This document shows positions 38,301 to 50,418 of a DNA stretch of 64,000 nt, in pieces. The stretch comes from Modestobacter sp. VKM Ac-2984 (GTDB taxonomy: Bacteria > Actinomycetota > Actinomycetes > Mycobacteriales > Geodermatophilaceae), in the NCBI RefSeq assembly GCF_026967985.1, contig NZ_JAPVBJ010000007.1, forward strand, positions 218,257 through 282,256, written 5' to 3'. Under the pieces are notes generated by a model that saw only the letters and a program-made list of their open reading frames with translations, was not told where the DNA came from and made no database searches. Made by a program: the position numbers and the translations under genes. Positions within the stretch are counted from its first letter, which is position 1, and every line of letters begins with the position of its first letter.

Positions 38301-38725
38301 TGATGCGCACCATGCTCAAGAGCAAGATCCACCGGGCCACGGTGACCCAGGCCGACCTGCACTACGTCGGGTCGGTCACCGTCGACGAGGACCTGATGGA
38401 CGCCGCCGACCTGCTGGCCGGTGAGCAGGTGGCGATCGTCGACGTCACCAACGGCGCCCGGCTGGAGACCTACGTCATCCCCGGCGAGCGCGGCACCGGC
38501 GTGCTGGGCATCAACGGTGCCGCGGCGCACCTGGTGCACCCCGGCGACCTGGTGATCCTGATCAGCTACGGCCTGATGGACGAGTCCGAGGCCAAGTCCT
38601 ACCTGCCCTCGGTCGTGCACGTCGACGCCGACAACCGCGTCGTCGAGCTGGGCGCCGACCCCTCCGCCCCGGTGCCGGGAGCGCCGGACCAGCAGCGCAG
38701 CGACCTCGGCGTCCCGGTCCGGTGA
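38300..38725 (+). CDS. panD: Aspartate 1-decarboxylase proenzyme
   Basis: Pyruvoyl enzyme making beta-alanine from aspartate. Self-cleavage should occur between Gly24 and Ser25 ([11 protein letters not shown]), with Ser25 giving the pyruvoyl group. The substrate-binding part is in [17 protein letters not shown] and the [17 protein letters not shown] segment. Length 141 includes a short Pro-rich tail. A second ATG follows directly at 38303. Overlaps panC upstream and nadB downstream. Confidence 0.97.
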   Translation: MMRTMLKSKIHRATVTQADLHYVGSVTVDEDLMDAADLLAGEQVAIVDVTNGARLETYVIPGERGTGVLGINGAAAHLVHPGDLVILISYGLMDESEAKSYLPSVVHVDADNRVVELGADPSAPVPGAPDQQRSDLGVPVR

Positions 38726-40407
38726 GCCTCTCCGCAGAAATGGCCATTTCTGCGGACCTGGGCCCGGGACTGCCGCTGCGGCTGCGGGCCCCAGCCCCGG
38801 GCTGGGAGCTGACCGCTGACGTCTGCGTGGTGGGCTCCGGGGTCGCCGGGCTCTGCGTGGCCCTGCACGCCCGTGCGGCGGGGCTGTCGGTCGCGGTCGT
38901 GACCAAGGTCGAGGTGGACGACGGCTCGACGCGCTGGGCGCAGGGCGGGATCGCCGCGGTCCTGGACCCGGCCGACACCCCGGCCGCCCACGCCCGGGAC
39001 ACCGAGGTGGCCGGGGTCGGGCTCTGCGACGCCGACGCCGTCCAGGCGCTGGTCACCGAGGGGCCCGAGCGGCTGCACCAGCTGATCAGCTGGGGGGCTG
39101 CGTTCGACCGGGGCCCGACCGGGCGGCTGCTGCTGACCCGGGAGGGCGGCCACTCCACCGACCGGATCGTGCACGCCGGCGGGGACGCCACCGGGGCGGA
39201 GGTCCAGCGGGCGCTGCGCGACGCCGTGGCCGCCGACCCCGGGGTGACGCTGGTCGAGCACGCGATGGTGCTGGACCTGCTGCGGGACGCCGACGGCCGC
39301 GCCGCCGGGGTGACCCTGCACGTGCTCGGCGAGGGCAGCGCCGACGGGGTGGGTGCGGTGCGGGCACGCGCCGTGGTGCTCGCCACCGGCGGGATGGGCC
39401 AGGTGTACGCCGCCACCACCAACCCGGCCGTCTCCACCGGCGACGGCGTCGCCCTGGGGCTGCGGGCCGGGGCGGTCGCGACCGACCTGGAGTTCGTCCA
39501 GTTCCACCCCACCGCCCTCTACCTGGGCCCGGACGCCCGCGGGCAGCAGCCGCTGGTCTCCGAGGCGCTGCGGGGGGAGGGTGCGGTGCTGCGCGACGAC
39601 GCGGGCGAGCGGTTCATGCCCGCTGTCCACCCGCTCGCCGAGCTGGCCCCGCGGGACGTGGTGGCCAAGGCGATCACCCGGGTGCAGCTGCGCGACGGCG
39701 TCGATCACGTCTGGCTCGACGCCCGCGGGCTCCCCGGGCTCGCCGAGCGGTTCCCGACCATCGTGGCCCGCTGCCGGGAGGCCGGCATCGACCCGGTGAC
39801 CGAGCTGGTGCCGGTCACGCCGGCCGCGCACTACGCCTCCGGCGGGCTGGCCACCGACCTGACCGGGCGCACCACCGTGCCCGGCCTCTACGCCTGCGGC
39901 GAGGTCGCCTGCACGGGCGTGCACGGGGCCAACCGGCTGGCGTCGAACTCCCTCCTGGAGGGGCTGGTCTTCGCCGGGCGGATCGGCGAGGCGCTGGCCC
40001 GGGACCTGCCGGTGCCCGCCGCGTCGGCACCGGAGGACGCCCGCCCCGCCGGGCTGGTCGACGTGGCCGCCCGCGCGCCGCTGACCACGACGATGTCGGC
40101 CCGGGTCGGTGCGCTGCGCAGCGGTCCGGGGCTGGCCGAGGCCGCCGAGCAGCTCACGACGCTGGGGGAGTGGACCACCGCCGTCCCCGGGGTGCCCGGC
40201 TGGGAGACCACCGACCTGCTGACCGTCGCCACCGCGATCACCGCCGCGGCCGCCGCGCGCGAGGAGACCCGCGGCTGCCACTGGCGGGAGGACCACCCCG
40301 AGGCCGTCGAGGAGTGGCGGGCACACCTGGACGTGCAGCTCGCCGACGACGGGAGGGTCCGGCTGACCCGCCGCCCGGTGGGCACGTCCGTGGCGGTGGA
40401 CTGGTGA
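38722..40407 (+). CDS. nadB: L-aspartate oxidase
   Basis: Flavoprotein that oxidises aspartate to iminoaspartate for quinolinate synthesis. FAD-binding [21 protein letters not shown] begins near residue 34, then [44 protein letters not shown] and the FAD pyrophosphate site [26 protein letters not shown]. Length 561. GTG 38722 overlaps panD; an in-frame ATG at 38740 inside a 26-bp palindrome is an alternative start. No nadA is adjacent: the gene is followed directly by nadC. Confidence 0.95.
   Translation: MSLSAEMAISADLGPGLPLRLRAPAPGWELTADVCVVGSGVAGLCVALHARAAGLSVAVVTKVEVDDGSTRWAQGGIAAVLDPADTPAAHARDTEVAGVGLCDADAVQALVTEGPERLHQLISWGAAFDRGPTGRLLLTREGGHSTDRIVHAGGDATGAEVQRALRDAVAADPGVTLVEHAMVLDLLRDADGRAAGVTLHVLGEGSADGVGAVRARAVVLATGGMGQVYAATTNPAVSTGDGVALGLRAGAVATDLEFVQFHPTALYLGPDARGQQPLVSEALRGEGAVLRDDAGERFMPAVHPLAELAPRDVVAKAITRVQLRDGVDHVWLDARGLPGLAERFPTIVARCREAGIDPVTELVPVTPAAHYASGGLATDLTGRTTVPGLYACGEVACTGVHGANRLASNSLLEGLVFAGRIGEALARDLPVPAASAPEDARPAGLVDVAARAPLTTTMSARVGALRSGPGLAEAAEQLTTLGEWTTAVPGVPGWETTDLLTVATAITAAAAAREETRGCHWREDHPEAVEEWRAHLDVQLADDGRVRLTRRPVGTSVAVDW
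38731..38756. repeat. Perfect 26-bp palindrome at the nadB start
   Basis: The 26 bases are fully self-complementary, centred on GGCC with AGAAAT and ATTTCT arms, and are AT-rich for this genome. The palindrome begins 9 nt after the nadB GTG and contains an alternative ATG. It is the only copy in the window. It could be an operator for an NAD-pathway repressor or a dispersed palindromic element; its place inside the open reading frame is unusual. Confidence 0.85.
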
Positions 40408-41372
40408 GCGAGCATGGCGCTGTGACCACCCCGGCTGCCCGCGCCCTGCCCGCCGACCCCACCGATCTGACCGGCACCGGCCTGAGCGCGGCCTGGGTCG
40501 CCGAGCTCGTCGAGCGCACGCTGACCGAGGACCTGACCGGCGGCGCCCCGCTGCCCAGCGCCCCCGACGTCGCCGTCGGCTACGACGTGACCAGCGCCGC
40601 GACCGTCCCCGGCGCCCAGTTCGGGACGGCGGACCTCGTGGCCCGGGCCGATGGCGTGGTCGCCGGGCTGCCGCTGGCGGCCCGGGTGTTCACCCGGCTG
40701 GCCCCCGGCGCCACGCTGACCGCGGGTGCGGCCGACGGCGACCGGGTGCGCCGCGGCGACGTCCTGCTCACCGTCCGCGGCCCGGTGCGGGCGCTGCTGG
40801 CCGCCGAGCGCAGCGCGCTGAACATCGCCAGCCGGGCCAGCGGCATCGCCACCGCCACCCGGGCCTGGGTCGACGCCGTCGCCGGTACCGGCGCGGTCGT
40901 GCTGGACACCCGCAAGACCACCCCCGGGCTGCGCCCGCTGGAGAAGTACGCGGTGCGCTGCGGCGGCGGGTCGAACAAGCGGATGGGCCTCTACGACGTG
41001 GCGATGATCAAGGACAACCACGTCGCCGCGGCCGGGTCGGTGGCCGCCGCGGTGGCGCTGGTCCGGGAGCGCGCTCCTCGGGTCGTCGTGCAGGTCGAGT
41101 GCGACACGCTCGACCAGGTCGGCGAGGCGCTGGACGCGGGTGCGGACTTCCTGCTGCTGGACAACATGACCCCCGACCAGCTCCGGCAGGCCGTCGCCCT
41201 GGTCGGTGACCTGGACGTCGACCTGGAGGCCACCGGCGGGCTCACCCTCGACATCGCCCGGGAGGTGGCCGACACGGGCATCGACTTCCTCTCCGTCGGT
41301 GCGCTCACCCACTCCTCGCCGATCCTCGACCTCGCCCTCGACCTCCGAGCCCCCGAGCTCCGGGCGGGCTGA
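40404..41372 (+). CDS. nadC: Nicotinate-nucleotide pyrophosphorylase (carboxylating)
   Basis: Quinolinate phosphoribosyltransferase converting quinolinate and PRPP to nicotinate mononucleotide. Conserved blocks are LNIASRASGIATATRAWVD, DTRKTTPGLRPLEKYAVRCGGGSNKRMGLYD with substrate-binding basic residues, IKDNHVAAAG, VQVECDTLDQ, LLLDNM and SVGALTHS. Length is 322 residues from GTG 40404, which overlaps the nadB stop. coaX starts one base after the stop. Confidence 0.97.
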   Translation: MSEHGAVTTPAARALPADPTDLTGTGLSAAWVAELVERTLTEDLTGGAPLPSAPDVAVGYDVTSAATVPGAQFGTADLVARADGVVAGLPLAARVFTRLAPGATLTAGAADGDRVRRGDVLLTVRGPVRALLAAERSALNIASRASGIATATRAWVDAVAGTGAVVLDTRKTTPGLRPLEKYAVRCGGGSNKRMGLYDVAMIKDNHVAAAGSVAAAVALVRERAPRVVVQVECDTLDQVGEALDAGADFLLLDNMTPDQLRQAVALVGDLDVDLEATGGLTLDIAREVADTGIDFLSVGALTHSSPILDLALDLRAPELRAG

Positions 41373-41373
41373 C

Positions 41374-42198
41374 GTGCTGCTCACCGTGGACGTCGGCAAC
41401 AGCCAGACGGTGCTGGCGACCTTCGACGGCGCCCGGCGGCTGGACTGCTGGCGGGTGACGACCCAGCCCCGGGCCACCGCCGACGAGCTGCACATGCTGT
41501 GGCGCGGGCTGCTGCGGGACACCGCGGTCACCGGGGTCGCCGTCTGCTCCACCGTGCCGGCGCTGCTCCCGGCGCTGCGGCAGCTGCTGGACCGGCTGGC
41601 CGTCCCGGTCACCCTGATCGGGCCGGGGGTGCGCACCGGGGTGCCGCTGCACGTGGACAACCCGCGGGAGGTGGGCGCCGACCGGGTGGTCACCGCGCTG
41701 GCCGCCCACGAGCTGTACGGCCGGCGCCCCGACGGCACCGGCCGGCCGGTGGTGGTGGTGGACTTCGGCACCTCCACCACCGTCGACGCGGTCGGCCCGG
41801 ACGGGCAGTTCCTCGGCGGTGCGCTCGCCCCCGGCGTCGAGGTGAGCCTGGACGCGCTGGCCGCCCGCGCCGCGCAGCTGCGCTCGGTGGAGCTCACCGT
41901 CCCCACCCAGGCGATCGGCAAGAACACCGTCGCCGCCCTGCAGTCCGGGATGGTCCTCGGCTTCGCCGGTCTGGTCGACGGTCTGGTCGCCCGGATCGCC
42001 GCCGAACTGGTCGCGCAGTTCGGGGCCGCACCGGTGGTGGTGGCCACCGGTGGACTGCACCCGCTGCTCGTCGACAGCTGCCGGTCGATCGGGGAGCGTG
42101 AGCCCGATCTCACCGTGCACGGCCTGCGGCTGGCGTTCGAGCGGCACCAGTCCTCCGGCGGGTCCGGCGGTGGCGGGACGTCGTCCGGGCGCCCGTAG
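41374..42198 (+). CDS. coaX: Type III pantothenate kinase
   Basis: First step of coenzyme A synthesis. The ASKHA-fold motifs are LLTVDVGNSQTVLATFDG (phosphate 1), VVVVDFGTSTTVDAVGPDGQFLGGALAPGV with the adenosine/phosphate 2 segment, NPREVGADRVV for pantothenate, and VVATGGLHPLL. Length is 274 residues from GTG 41374. Its place after panC-panD gives a pantothenate-to-CoA operon. No type I or II kinase is in the window. Confidence 0.95.
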   Translation: MLLTVDVGNSQTVLATFDGARRLDCWRVTTQPRATADELHMLWRGLLRDTAVTGVAVCSTVPALLPALRQLLDRLAVPVTLIGPGVRTGVPLHVDNPREVGADRVVTALAAHELYGRRPDGTGRPVVVVDFGTSTTVDAVGPDGQFLGGALAPGVEVSLDALAARAAQLRSVELTVPTQAIGKNTVAALQSGMVLGFAGLVDGLVARIAAELVAQFGAAPVVVATGGLHPLLVDSCRSIGEREPDLTVHGLRLAFERHQSSGGSGGGGTSSGRP

Positions 42199-42201
42199 GC
42201 T
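42196..42201 (+). promoter_or_regulatory. -10 box for leaderless transcription of lysS
   Basis: TAGGCT ends 6 nt before GTG 42208, within the last codon and stop of coaX, in the same context (CCCGTAGG) as the cysS box. No ribosome site lies between. It would let lysS be expressed apart from the CoA genes. Confidence 0.5.
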
Positions 42202-42207
42202 CTGCCC

Positions 42208-43713
42208 GTGAGTGAGGAAACCCCCGGCCCACCCGAGGACGAACTGCCCGAGCAGCTGCGGGTGCGGCGGGCCAAGCTGGACCGGCTGCGCGAGGCCGGC
42301 GTCGACCCCTACCCGGTCACCGTGGCCCGCACGACCACGCTGGCCGAGGTGCGTGCGACGCACCCCGATCTGGAGCCGGACACGATGACCGGGGAGCAGG
42401 TCGGCGTCACCGGGCGGGTCATCTTCTCCCGCAACACCGGGAAGCTGTGCTTCGCGACGCTGCGCGAGGGCGACACCGAGCTGCAGGTCATGCTCTCCCG
42501 CGACCGGGTCGGCGAGGAGCCGCTCGCCGCGTGGAAGTCCGACGTCGACCTCGGTGACCACGTCCTGGTCACCGGTGAGGTCGGGACGTCGCGGCGCGGG
42601 GAGCTCTCGGTCTTCGCCGACTCCTGGCAGCTGGCCGCCAAGGCGCTGCGGCCGCTGCCGGTGGCGCACAAGCCGATGAGCGAGGAGCTGCGGGTCCGCC
42701 GCCGCTACGTGGACCTGATCGTCCGCGACGAGGCGCGTCGCACGGTGCACCAGAGGTCCACCGTGATGAGCACGCTGCGCTCCGGTCTGACGGCCCGTCG
42801 GTTCCTCGAGGTCGAGACGCCGATGCTGCAGACGGTGCACGGCGGCGCCGCTGCCCGGCCGTTCCGCACGCACATGAACGCCTTCGACCTGGACCTCTAC
42901 CTGCGCATCGCCCCCGAGTTGTTCCTGAAGCGCTGCATCGTCGGCGGACTGGACCGGGTCTTCGAGATCAACAGGAACTTCCGCAACGAGGGTGCCGACT
43001 CCTCGCACTCCCCGGAGTTCGCGATGCTCGAGGCCTACGCCGCGTACTGGGATTACCAGGAAATGGCCCGGATGACGCAGGAACTGGTCCAGGAGTGCAG
43101 CACGGCGCTGTTCGGTGACCACATCGCCCGGCACCACGACGGCACGGAACTCGACCTCTCCGGCGACTGGCCGCAACTGTCGCTCTACACCGCGGTCTCC
43201 GACGCCGTCGGTGCGGAGATCACCCCGGAGACGACGGTTCAGCAGTTGCGCACGATCGCCGAACGGCACGACGTCGGCGTCGACCCGGCCTGGCTGCCCG
43301 GAAAGGTGGTCGAAGAGCTCTTCGAGGCACTGGTGCAGGACGGGCTGCAGTCTCCGACGTTCGTCATCGACTACCCGGTGGACACCTCACCGCTGACCCG
43401 CGCCCACCGCTCGGAACCGGGCAAGGCCGAGAAGTGGGACCTCTACATCGGCGGGATCGAGCAGGGCACCGCTTACTCCGAGCTGGTGGACCCGGTCGTC
43501 CAGCGGGAACGGTTCACCGCGCAGGCGCTGCTGGCCGCCGCCGGGGACCCGGAGGCAATGGCGTTGGACGAGGACTTCCTGGAGGCCCTGGAGTACGGGA
43601 TGCCGCCGACGGGCGGTCTCGGGTTCGGCATGGACAGGCTCATGATGACGCTCACCGGATTGGGGATCAGGGAGACGATCCTGTTCCCTTTGGTGCGCCC
43701 TCTCCATCAATGA
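42208..43713 (+). CDS. lysS: Lysyl-tRNA synthetase (class II)
   Basis: Charges tRNA-Lys. An N-terminal OB-fold (about residues 60-165: [24 protein letters not shown]) binds the anticodon, followed by the class II core: motif 1 region [14 protein letters not shown], motif 2 [20 protein letters not shown] and motif 3 [16 protein letters not shown]. Length 501 is typical for LysS without extra domains. The stop is followed by an AT-richer gap upstream of lsr2. Confidence 0.97.
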   Translation: MSEETPGPPEDELPEQLRVRRAKLDRLREAGVDPYPVTVARTTTLAEVRATHPDLEPDTMTGEQVGVTGRVIFSRNTGKLCFATLREGDTELQVMLSRDRVGEEPLAAWKSDVDLGDHVLVTGEVGTSRRGELSVFADSWQLAAKALRPLPVAHKPMSEELRVRRRYVDLIVRDEARRTVHQRSTVMSTLRSGLTARRFLEVETPMLQTVHGGAAARPFRTHMNAFDLDLYLRIAPELFLKRCIVGGLDRVFEINRNFRNEGADSSHSPEFAMLEAYAAYWDYQEMARMTQELVQECSTALFGDHIARHHDGTELDLSGDWPQLSLYTAVSDAVGAEITPETTVQQLRTIAERHDVGVDPAWLPGKVVEELFEALVQDGLQSPTFVIDYPVDTSPLTRAHRSEPGKAEKWDLYIGGIEQGTAYSELVDPVVQRERFTAQALLAAAGDPEAMALDEDFLEALEYGMPPTGGLGFGMDRLMMTLTGLGIRETILFPLVRPLHQ

Positions 43714-43853
43714 CTCACCTGTCCGGGGGCATTCGTCGTGAAATTGCCCCGAAATTGGCGTGAATGCCGCAGTTCGTGGTGCAATGGGCTCGTCGATCAC
43801 GGGGGAGCACTGACGACAGTCCACGGCCCCGCAGCAACAGGAGTGAACAGACA

Positions 43854-44207
43854 ATGGCACGTAAGGTCCAGGTGATCCTGAGCGACGACCTCGACGACAG
43901 CATCTCCGCTGACGAGACGGTCACGTTCTCCCTCGACGGGACGACGTACGAGATCGACCTGTCGGACAAGAACGCTGCAGAGATGCGCGACGTGTTCGGC
44001 AAGTACGTGACGGCGGCCCGCAAGGTGAGCAGCCGTGGCACCCGGGCGTCAGGCGCCGGTCGGTCGCGGGCCACCGGTGGCGGCGGCCGGATGGACCGCG
44101 AGCAGGCCGGCGCGATCCGCGACTGGGCCCGCAGCAACGGCCACCAGGTCAGCGACCGCGGCCGCATCCCGGCCAGCGTGGTCGAGGCCTTCGAGGCAGC
44201 GCACTGA
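43854..44207 (+). CDS. lsr2: Nucleoid-associated repressor Lsr2
   Basis: Xenogeneic silencer that bridges DNA and binds AT-rich minor grooves. The N-terminal dimerisation domain is [16 protein letters not shown] through [11 protein letters not shown], then a Gly/Ser/Arg linker, then the DNA-binding C-terminus with the RGR AT-hook-like motif in [14 protein letters not shown]. Length is 117 residues. ATG 43854 has AGGAG 10 nt upstream. The upstream 140 bp are AT-rich for this genome, with a weak TTGGCG/TGCAAT pair (43755 and 43780), fitting possible self-binding. Its place between lysS and clpC is conserved. Confidence 0.95.
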   Translation: MARKVQVILSDDLDDSISADETVTFSLDGTTYEIDLSDKNAAEMRDVFGKYVTAARKVSSRGTRASGAGRSRATGGGGRMDREQAGAIRDWARSNGHQVSDRGRIPASVVEAFEAAH

Positions 44208-44241
44208 CGTAGGACCCTCTCCTGCACTGCAGGAGGGCCAC

Positions 44242-44282
44242 CACGACGGCCCGGCACCTCATCGAGGTGCCGGGCCGTCGTG
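44242..44282 (+). terminator. Terminator hairpin after lsr2
   Basis: Perfect 19-bp stem (44242-44260 with 44264-44282) and a 3-nt loop ATC, 34 nt after the lsr2 stop. No T-run follows. Confidence 0.85.
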
Positions 44283-44397
44283 CGTCCGCTCATGGCGTAA
44301 CCGTGGGGGAACACCGTTCCCGGGAGGACAGTTGTCTCCATCGAGCCCCCCGGACGGTTCGACGGCCTGTTCTCGACGCCGACCGGGTGGTGCGAAC

Positions 44398-44403
44398 TAC
44401 AGT
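44398..44403 (+). promoter_or_regulatory. Candidate -10 box of clpC
   Basis: TACAGT lies 104 nt before ATG 44508. TCGACG at 44373 is a possible -35 with a 19-nt spacer. clpC genes are often under ClgR/CtsR control; I could not identify a convincing operator. Confidence 0.3.
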
Positions 44404-44507
44404 GGAGCGACCGGTGCCCCAGCGCGCCGACGTACGTCGGGTGTCCACCGTCCCCTGCCAGGGACACGAGCACAGCAGGTCCAGCCGGTCAGAGGGAGAT
44501 ACAGCAG

Positions 44508-47051
<2,544 letters not shown>

Positions 47052-47080
47052 TCGACGACCTCGTCCTCTGACGAGACACG

Positions 47081-47114
47081 AGGGCCGCCTTCCGCATCTG
47101 CGGAGGGCGGCCCT
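47081..47114. terminator. Terminator hairpin after clpC
   Basis: 15-bp stem with one G-U pair (47081-47095 with 47100-47114), loop ATCT, flanked by partly complementary CGAGACACG and CGTCGTCTCG. It lies 30 nt after the clpC stop and faces the convergent mutY gene, whose end is 122 bp away. Confidence 0.8.
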
Positions 47115-47235
47115 TCGTCGTCTCGGCTGCCCGGCCGGCCGGCGTCCACCGCCGGTCAGGGCCGTGTGGTGACCCACCCGGTGTGCCGCCGCCCCCCGGG
47201 GCGCCCACGGGTGAGCTGGGACGGCGGGGGACGCC

Positions 47236-48150
47236 TCAGCCGGGGAGGCAGAAGCGGCCGTCCGGGGCCTGCTCGACCAGCCCGTCCACGAGCAGGGAGT
47301 CCAGGCACCGCGAGCGCTGGACGGCGTCGTCCCACACCGGCGTCAGCGTCTCGGCCGCCACCGGCTCCGGGGCGGCCCGCAGCACGTCGAGCAGCCGGCC
47401 GCGTACCTGACGGTCGGTGCCGGCGAACTTCTGCACCCGACGGGCCGGGCCGTCGTGCGCCGGTGACCCGGCGAGCCGCCAGGCACACCGGTCCCGCACC
47501 GGGCAGGCGCTGCAGCGGGGGGTGCCGGCGACGCAGACGAGGGCACCCAGCTCCATGATCGCCACCGAGAACCGCACGGCGCGGGCGTCGTCGACCGGCG
47601 CCAGCGCGGCGATGTCGGTCAGGTCCGACGCCCGGGCCGGCGCCGCCTCGGCGCGGCCGTGCACCAGCCGGGCGACGACCCGCCGCACGTTGGTGTCGAC
47701 GACGGGCTGCCGGCTGCCGTGGCCGAAGCAGGCGACCGCCCGGGCGGTGTAGGTGCCGATGCCCGGCAGGGCCTCCAGCTCGGTGACGTCGGCGGGCACC
47801 GCGCCGCCGTGGCGTTCGGTGATCGCGACGGCGGCCTCCCGCAGCCGCAGCGCCCGCCGCGGGTAGCCGAGCTTGCCCCAGGCCCGGATCACCTCGGCCG
47901 GGCTGGCGGCCGCCAGGTCCGCCGCGGCAGGCCAGCGCGCCAGCCACTCGCGCCAGACCGGCTCCACCCGGCGCACCGGTGTCTGCTGGAGCATCACCTC
48001 GCTGACCAGCACCGCCCACGGGTCGGTGCCGGGAGTGCGCCACGGGAGGTCCCGGGCGGCGCCGGCGTACCAGTCGACGAGGACGTCACCGACGGCGTCT
48101 CCGGCGGGTGCGGGGTCCTGGCGCGCGGCGTCGGTCGAGGTGGTGCTCAC
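47236..48150 (-). CDS. mutY: A/G-specific adenine glycosylase (MutY, short form)
   Basis: Removes adenine mispaired with 8-oxoguanine. Catalytic Glu51 in LVSEVMLQQTPV, helix-hairpin-helix LPGIGTYTARAVACF and Asp152 in PVVDTNVRR are present. The iron-sulfur loop follows C-X6-C-X2-C-X5-C (CVAGTPRCSACPVRDRC). Length is 304, so the NUDIX-like C-terminal domain that recognises 8-oxoG is missing or reduced, as in other actinobacterial MutY proteins. GTG 48150 is used; no strong ribosome site precedes it. Convergent with clpC. Confidence 0.95.
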   Translation of the reverse strand: MSTTSTDAARQDPAPAGDAVGDVLVDWYAGAARDLPWRTPGTDPWAVLVSEVMLQQTPVRRVEPVWREWLARWPAAADLAAASPAEVIRAWGKLGYPRRALRLREAAVAITERHGGAVPADVTELEALPGIGTYTARAVACFGHGSRQPVVDTNVRRVVARLVHGRAEAAPARASDLTDIAALAPVDDARAVRFSVAIMELGALVCVAGTPRCSACPVRDRCAWRLAGSPAHDGPARRVQKFAGTDRQVRGRLLDVLRAAPEPVAAETLTPVWDDAVQRSRCLDSLLVDGLVEQAPDGRFCLPG

Positions 48151-48321
48151 GGGGATCCAGTCTGCCTCGGCCCACGCGCGCCCCGTCGCAGGAGTGTCAC
48201 GGAAACCGGTTCGACACTCTCGGTCACCACCCGCCGGGGCGGTGGCAGCCTGCGACCACTCCGGGGCGATGGGCCTCGTCAGGTCAGGGCGTGGCGCGCG
48301 GTCGGCGTCCAGTCGGCCGGT

Positions 48322-48327
48322 TAGCGT
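48322..48327 (+). promoter_or_regulatory. -10 box for leaderless transcription of the gene at 48335
   Basis: TAGCGT ends 7 nt before GTG 48335. No ribosome site is present between. Confidence 0.45.
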
Positions 48328-48334
48328 CGCCGAC

Positions 48335-49051
48335 GTGCTGCACCCGGTCGGCCCGTTGCCCGCTGTCGTCTACTGGCGACGGCGCCTGCTGGTCCTCGGC
48401 TGCGCGGTGGGCGTCCTCGGTGGCGGCGGGTGGCTCGGGGTCGCGGCGGCCACCGGGTCGCCGGACGAGGACGTCGTCCGCACCACCGCCGGACAGGAGC
48501 CTGCGCCCGCGCCGGCGCTGGACCAGATCGTGCCGTCGCTGGCGGCGATCCAGCTCCCGACCGCCCCGACCGCCCCGCCCGCGGCCGACCCCGCCGAGGA
48601 GCCGGAGGCCGACCAGCCGCAGGTCGACGAGCCGCCGACCGAACCGGCCGCCGTGGACGGCGGGCCCTGTAGCAACGACATGATCGGCGTGGAGGTGCGG
48701 CCGACCCCGGCCAGCAGCCCGGTCGGCAGCAAGCCGACGTTCGACCTGGTGGTCACGAACGTCTCGCCGGTCTCCTGTGTGCGGTCGCTGGACAAGGGGC
48801 TGCAGGAGATCGTGATGGTCGACGCGGCCGGCACCCGGGTCTGGGGGAGCAACGACTGCTTCCCGGAGGAGACGACGGACCCGCGGACGCTGCAGCCGGG
48901 GGAGTCCGTGGTGTTCCCGGTGGTGTGGGGTGGGCTGAGCAGCACCCCGGGGTGCACCGCGGAGCGCGTGCCACCGCCACCGGGGGACTACGGGCTGCGC
49001 GGTCGGTTGGACACGGCGACCAGCCCCGACGCCACCTTCACCCTGACCTGA
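48335..49051 (+). CDS. Membrane-anchored secreted protein (Rv3587c-like)
   Basis: Predicted 238-residue protein with one N-terminal membrane helix (LLVLGCAVGVLGGGGWLGVAAA, about residues 16-37), a Pro/Ala/Glu-rich extracytoplasmic linker and a C-terminal beta-rich domain of about 130 residues with four cysteines (GPCSNDM, VSCVRSL, NDCFPEE, PGCTAER) likely forming two disulfides. FDLVVTNVSPVSCVRSLDKGLQEI resembles domains of the Rv3587c family at the same chromosomal place in mycobacteria. Function is unknown. GTG 48335 is chosen because of the -10 box 7 nt upstream. Confidence 0.75.
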   Translation: MLHPVGPLPAVVYWRRRLLVLGCAVGVLGGGGWLGVAAATGSPDEDVVRTTAGQEPAPAPALDQIVPSLAAIQLPTAPTAPPAADPAEEPEADQPQVDEPPTEPAAVDGGPCSNDMIGVEVRPTPASSPVGSKPTFDLVVTNVSPVSCVRSLDKGLQEIVMVDAAGTRVWGSNDCFPEETTDPRTLQPGESVVFPVVWGGLSSTPGCTAERVPPPPGDYGLRGRLDTATSPDATFTLT

Positions 49052-49053
49052 GC

Positions 49054-49110
49054 AAGGACCCCGTCCTCCTCATTCCTCGCAAGCTCGGAACGAGCCTCGG
49101 GACGGAGCCT
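49054..49110 (+). repeat. 57-bp intergenic repeat, copy A
   Basis: First of two direct copies, about 6 differences from copy B at 49165-49221. The copy starts 3 nt after the preceding stop and contains CGTCC and GGACG ends that can pair, so the RNA could fold. It may act as a terminator or belong to a dispersed repeat family. Confidence 0.8.
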
Positions 49111-49164
49111 GAGCCCGTGCGGCCGCGCTGGAGGGGCCCGATGCGAGCGTGCGAGCGTTGGCAG

Positions 49165-49221
49165 AAGGCCCCCGTCCTCCTCATCCCTCGCGAGCTCGGG
49201 ACGAGCCTCGGGACGGGGCCG
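49165..49221 (+). repeat. 57-bp intergenic repeat, copy B
   Basis: Second copy, ending one base before the disA gene end (convergent). CCCCGTCC near the left end is complementary to GGACGGGG at the right end. The spacer between the copies is 54 bp and shows no gene. Confidence 0.8.
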
Positions 49222-49222
49222 A

Positions 49223-50305
49223 TCAGCTGTAGCGGTCCAGGATGGACGTCTCGGCGAGCCGGGACAGCCCCTCGCGGATGCCGCGCGCCCGGGCCTCGCC
49301 GACCCCCTCGACGGCCAGGAGGTCCTCGATGGTCGCCGCGAGCAGCTTCTGCAGCCCACCGAAGTGCGCGACCAGCCGGTCGATGATGCCTGCCGGCAGC
49401 CGGGGGACCCGGGCCAGCAGCCGGTAGCCGCGCGGGCTGACCGGGGAGTCCAGGGCGTCCGGGGAGGTCGGCAGGCCGTAGCAGCGGGAGACGGCCGAGA
49501 GGTCGAGCAGCTCGGTGGCCGACAGCGCGCGCAGGTCGGCGAGCACCTCCTCGCCAGAGCGGTTCCGGCGGCTGTTGGGGAGGTAGTCGCGGACCAGCAG
49601 GCCGCGGTCCTCCTCGACCCCGGCGAGCATCTCGTCCAGCTGCAGGGCGAGCAGCCGGCCGTCGGTGCCCAGCTCGACGACGAAGCCCTCGATCTCGTCG
49701 GCGATCCGGCGGACCATCTCCAGCCGCTGGCTCACGCTCATCGCGTCACGGACCGTGACGAGGTCCTCGATCTCCAACGCGGAGAGCGTGCTGGCGACCT
49801 CGTCGAGCCGGAGCTTGTAGCGCTCCAGGGCCGCCAGGGCCTGGTTGGCCCGCGCGAGGATGGTCGTGGGGTGTTCGAGGGTGTACCGGCGGCCGGCCAC
49901 GTACACCGAGATGATGTGCATCGACTGGCTCACGGAGATGACCGGGAACCCGGTCTGCAGTGCGACGCGCTCGGCGGTGCGGTGCCGGGTGCCGGACTCC
50001 TCGGTGGGGATCGTCGGGTCGGGCATCAGGTGCACCCCGGCCCGGACGATCCGGGTGCCGTCGTAGGAGACGATCACCGCGCCGTCCATCTTGGCCAGCT
50101 CCCGCAGCCGGGTCGCCGACAGCGCGACGTCCAGGGCGAACCCGCCGGTGCAGAGGGACTCCACGACGCGGTCGTAGCCCAGGACGATCAGTGCTCCGGT
50201 GCGGCCGGCCAGGATCCGCTCCAGACCGTCCCGAAGGGCGGTTCCGGGGGCGATCCGGCCGAGCAGTTCCCGCAACGCGGCCTCGGGGTCCACAGCGGGG
50301 GACAC
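49223..50305 (-). CDS. disA: DNA integrity scanning diadenylate cyclase DisA
   Basis: Makes the second messenger c-di-AMP from two ATP and scans DNA for branched structures. The 360-residue protein has the DAC domain with DGA (74-76) and RHR (107-109), a central spine of helices, and a C-terminal HhH domain with [22 protein letters not shown]. The GTG at 50305 is fixed by AGGAG 6 nt upstream and fits the mycobacterial length; longer in-frame starts up to 50425 lack support. radA lies directly upstream on the same strand, a conserved radA-disA pair. Confidence 0.96.
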   Translation of the reverse strand: MSPAVDPEAALRELLGRIAPGTALRDGLERILAGRTGALIVLGYDRVVESLCTGGFALDVALSATRLRELAKMDGAVIVSYDGTRIVRAGVHLMPDPTIPTEESGTRHRTAERVALQTGFPVISVSQSMHIISVYVAGRRYTLEHPTTILARANQALAALERYKLRLDEVASTLSALEIEDLVTVRDAMSVSQRLEMVRRIADEIEGFVVELGTDGRLLALQLDEMLAGVEEDRGLLVRDYLPNSRRNRSGEEVLADLRALSATELLDLSAVSRCYGLPTSPDALDSPVSPRGYRLLARVPRLPAGIIDRLVAHFGGLQKLLAATIEDLLAVEGVGEARARGIREGLSRLAETSILDRYS

Positions 50306-50339
50306 GGGAACTCCTGACGGTCGGGCGATACAGCGGCCG

Positions 50340-50345
50340 ATTCTA
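50340..50345 (-). promoter_or_regulatory. Probable -10 box of disA
   Basis: On the minus strand TAGAAT lies 34 nt before GTG 50305, leaving a leader of about 28 nt with a good ribosome site. No clear -35 is seen. It would let disA be expressed apart from radA. Confidence 0.5.
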
Positions 50346-50418
50346 CGGGTCGGAGGGAGGGGAGCGGTCACCACGGGTCCCCCGTCAGGGCGTTCGCCCT
50401 GGTGGCGGTCGCACTGTG

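Larger units (their letters stand above)
44208..44507. other. Intergenic region between lsr2 and clpC
   Basis: A 300-bp gap with the lsr2 terminator at 44242-44282, a candidate clpC -10 at 44398-44403 and a long clpC leader of about 97 nt. No small gene was found. Confidence 0.6.

Noticed and set aside
49054..49221. The 57-bp repeat pair considered as an att site or IS end
   Set aside because: No integrase, transposase or tRNA lies nearby and the enclosed 54 bp hold no gene.
49745..49760. GTCACGG-A-CCGTGAC palindrome inside disA considered as an operator
   Set aside because: It lies deep in the coding sequence, where codon use in a GC-rich gene easily produces short palindromes.
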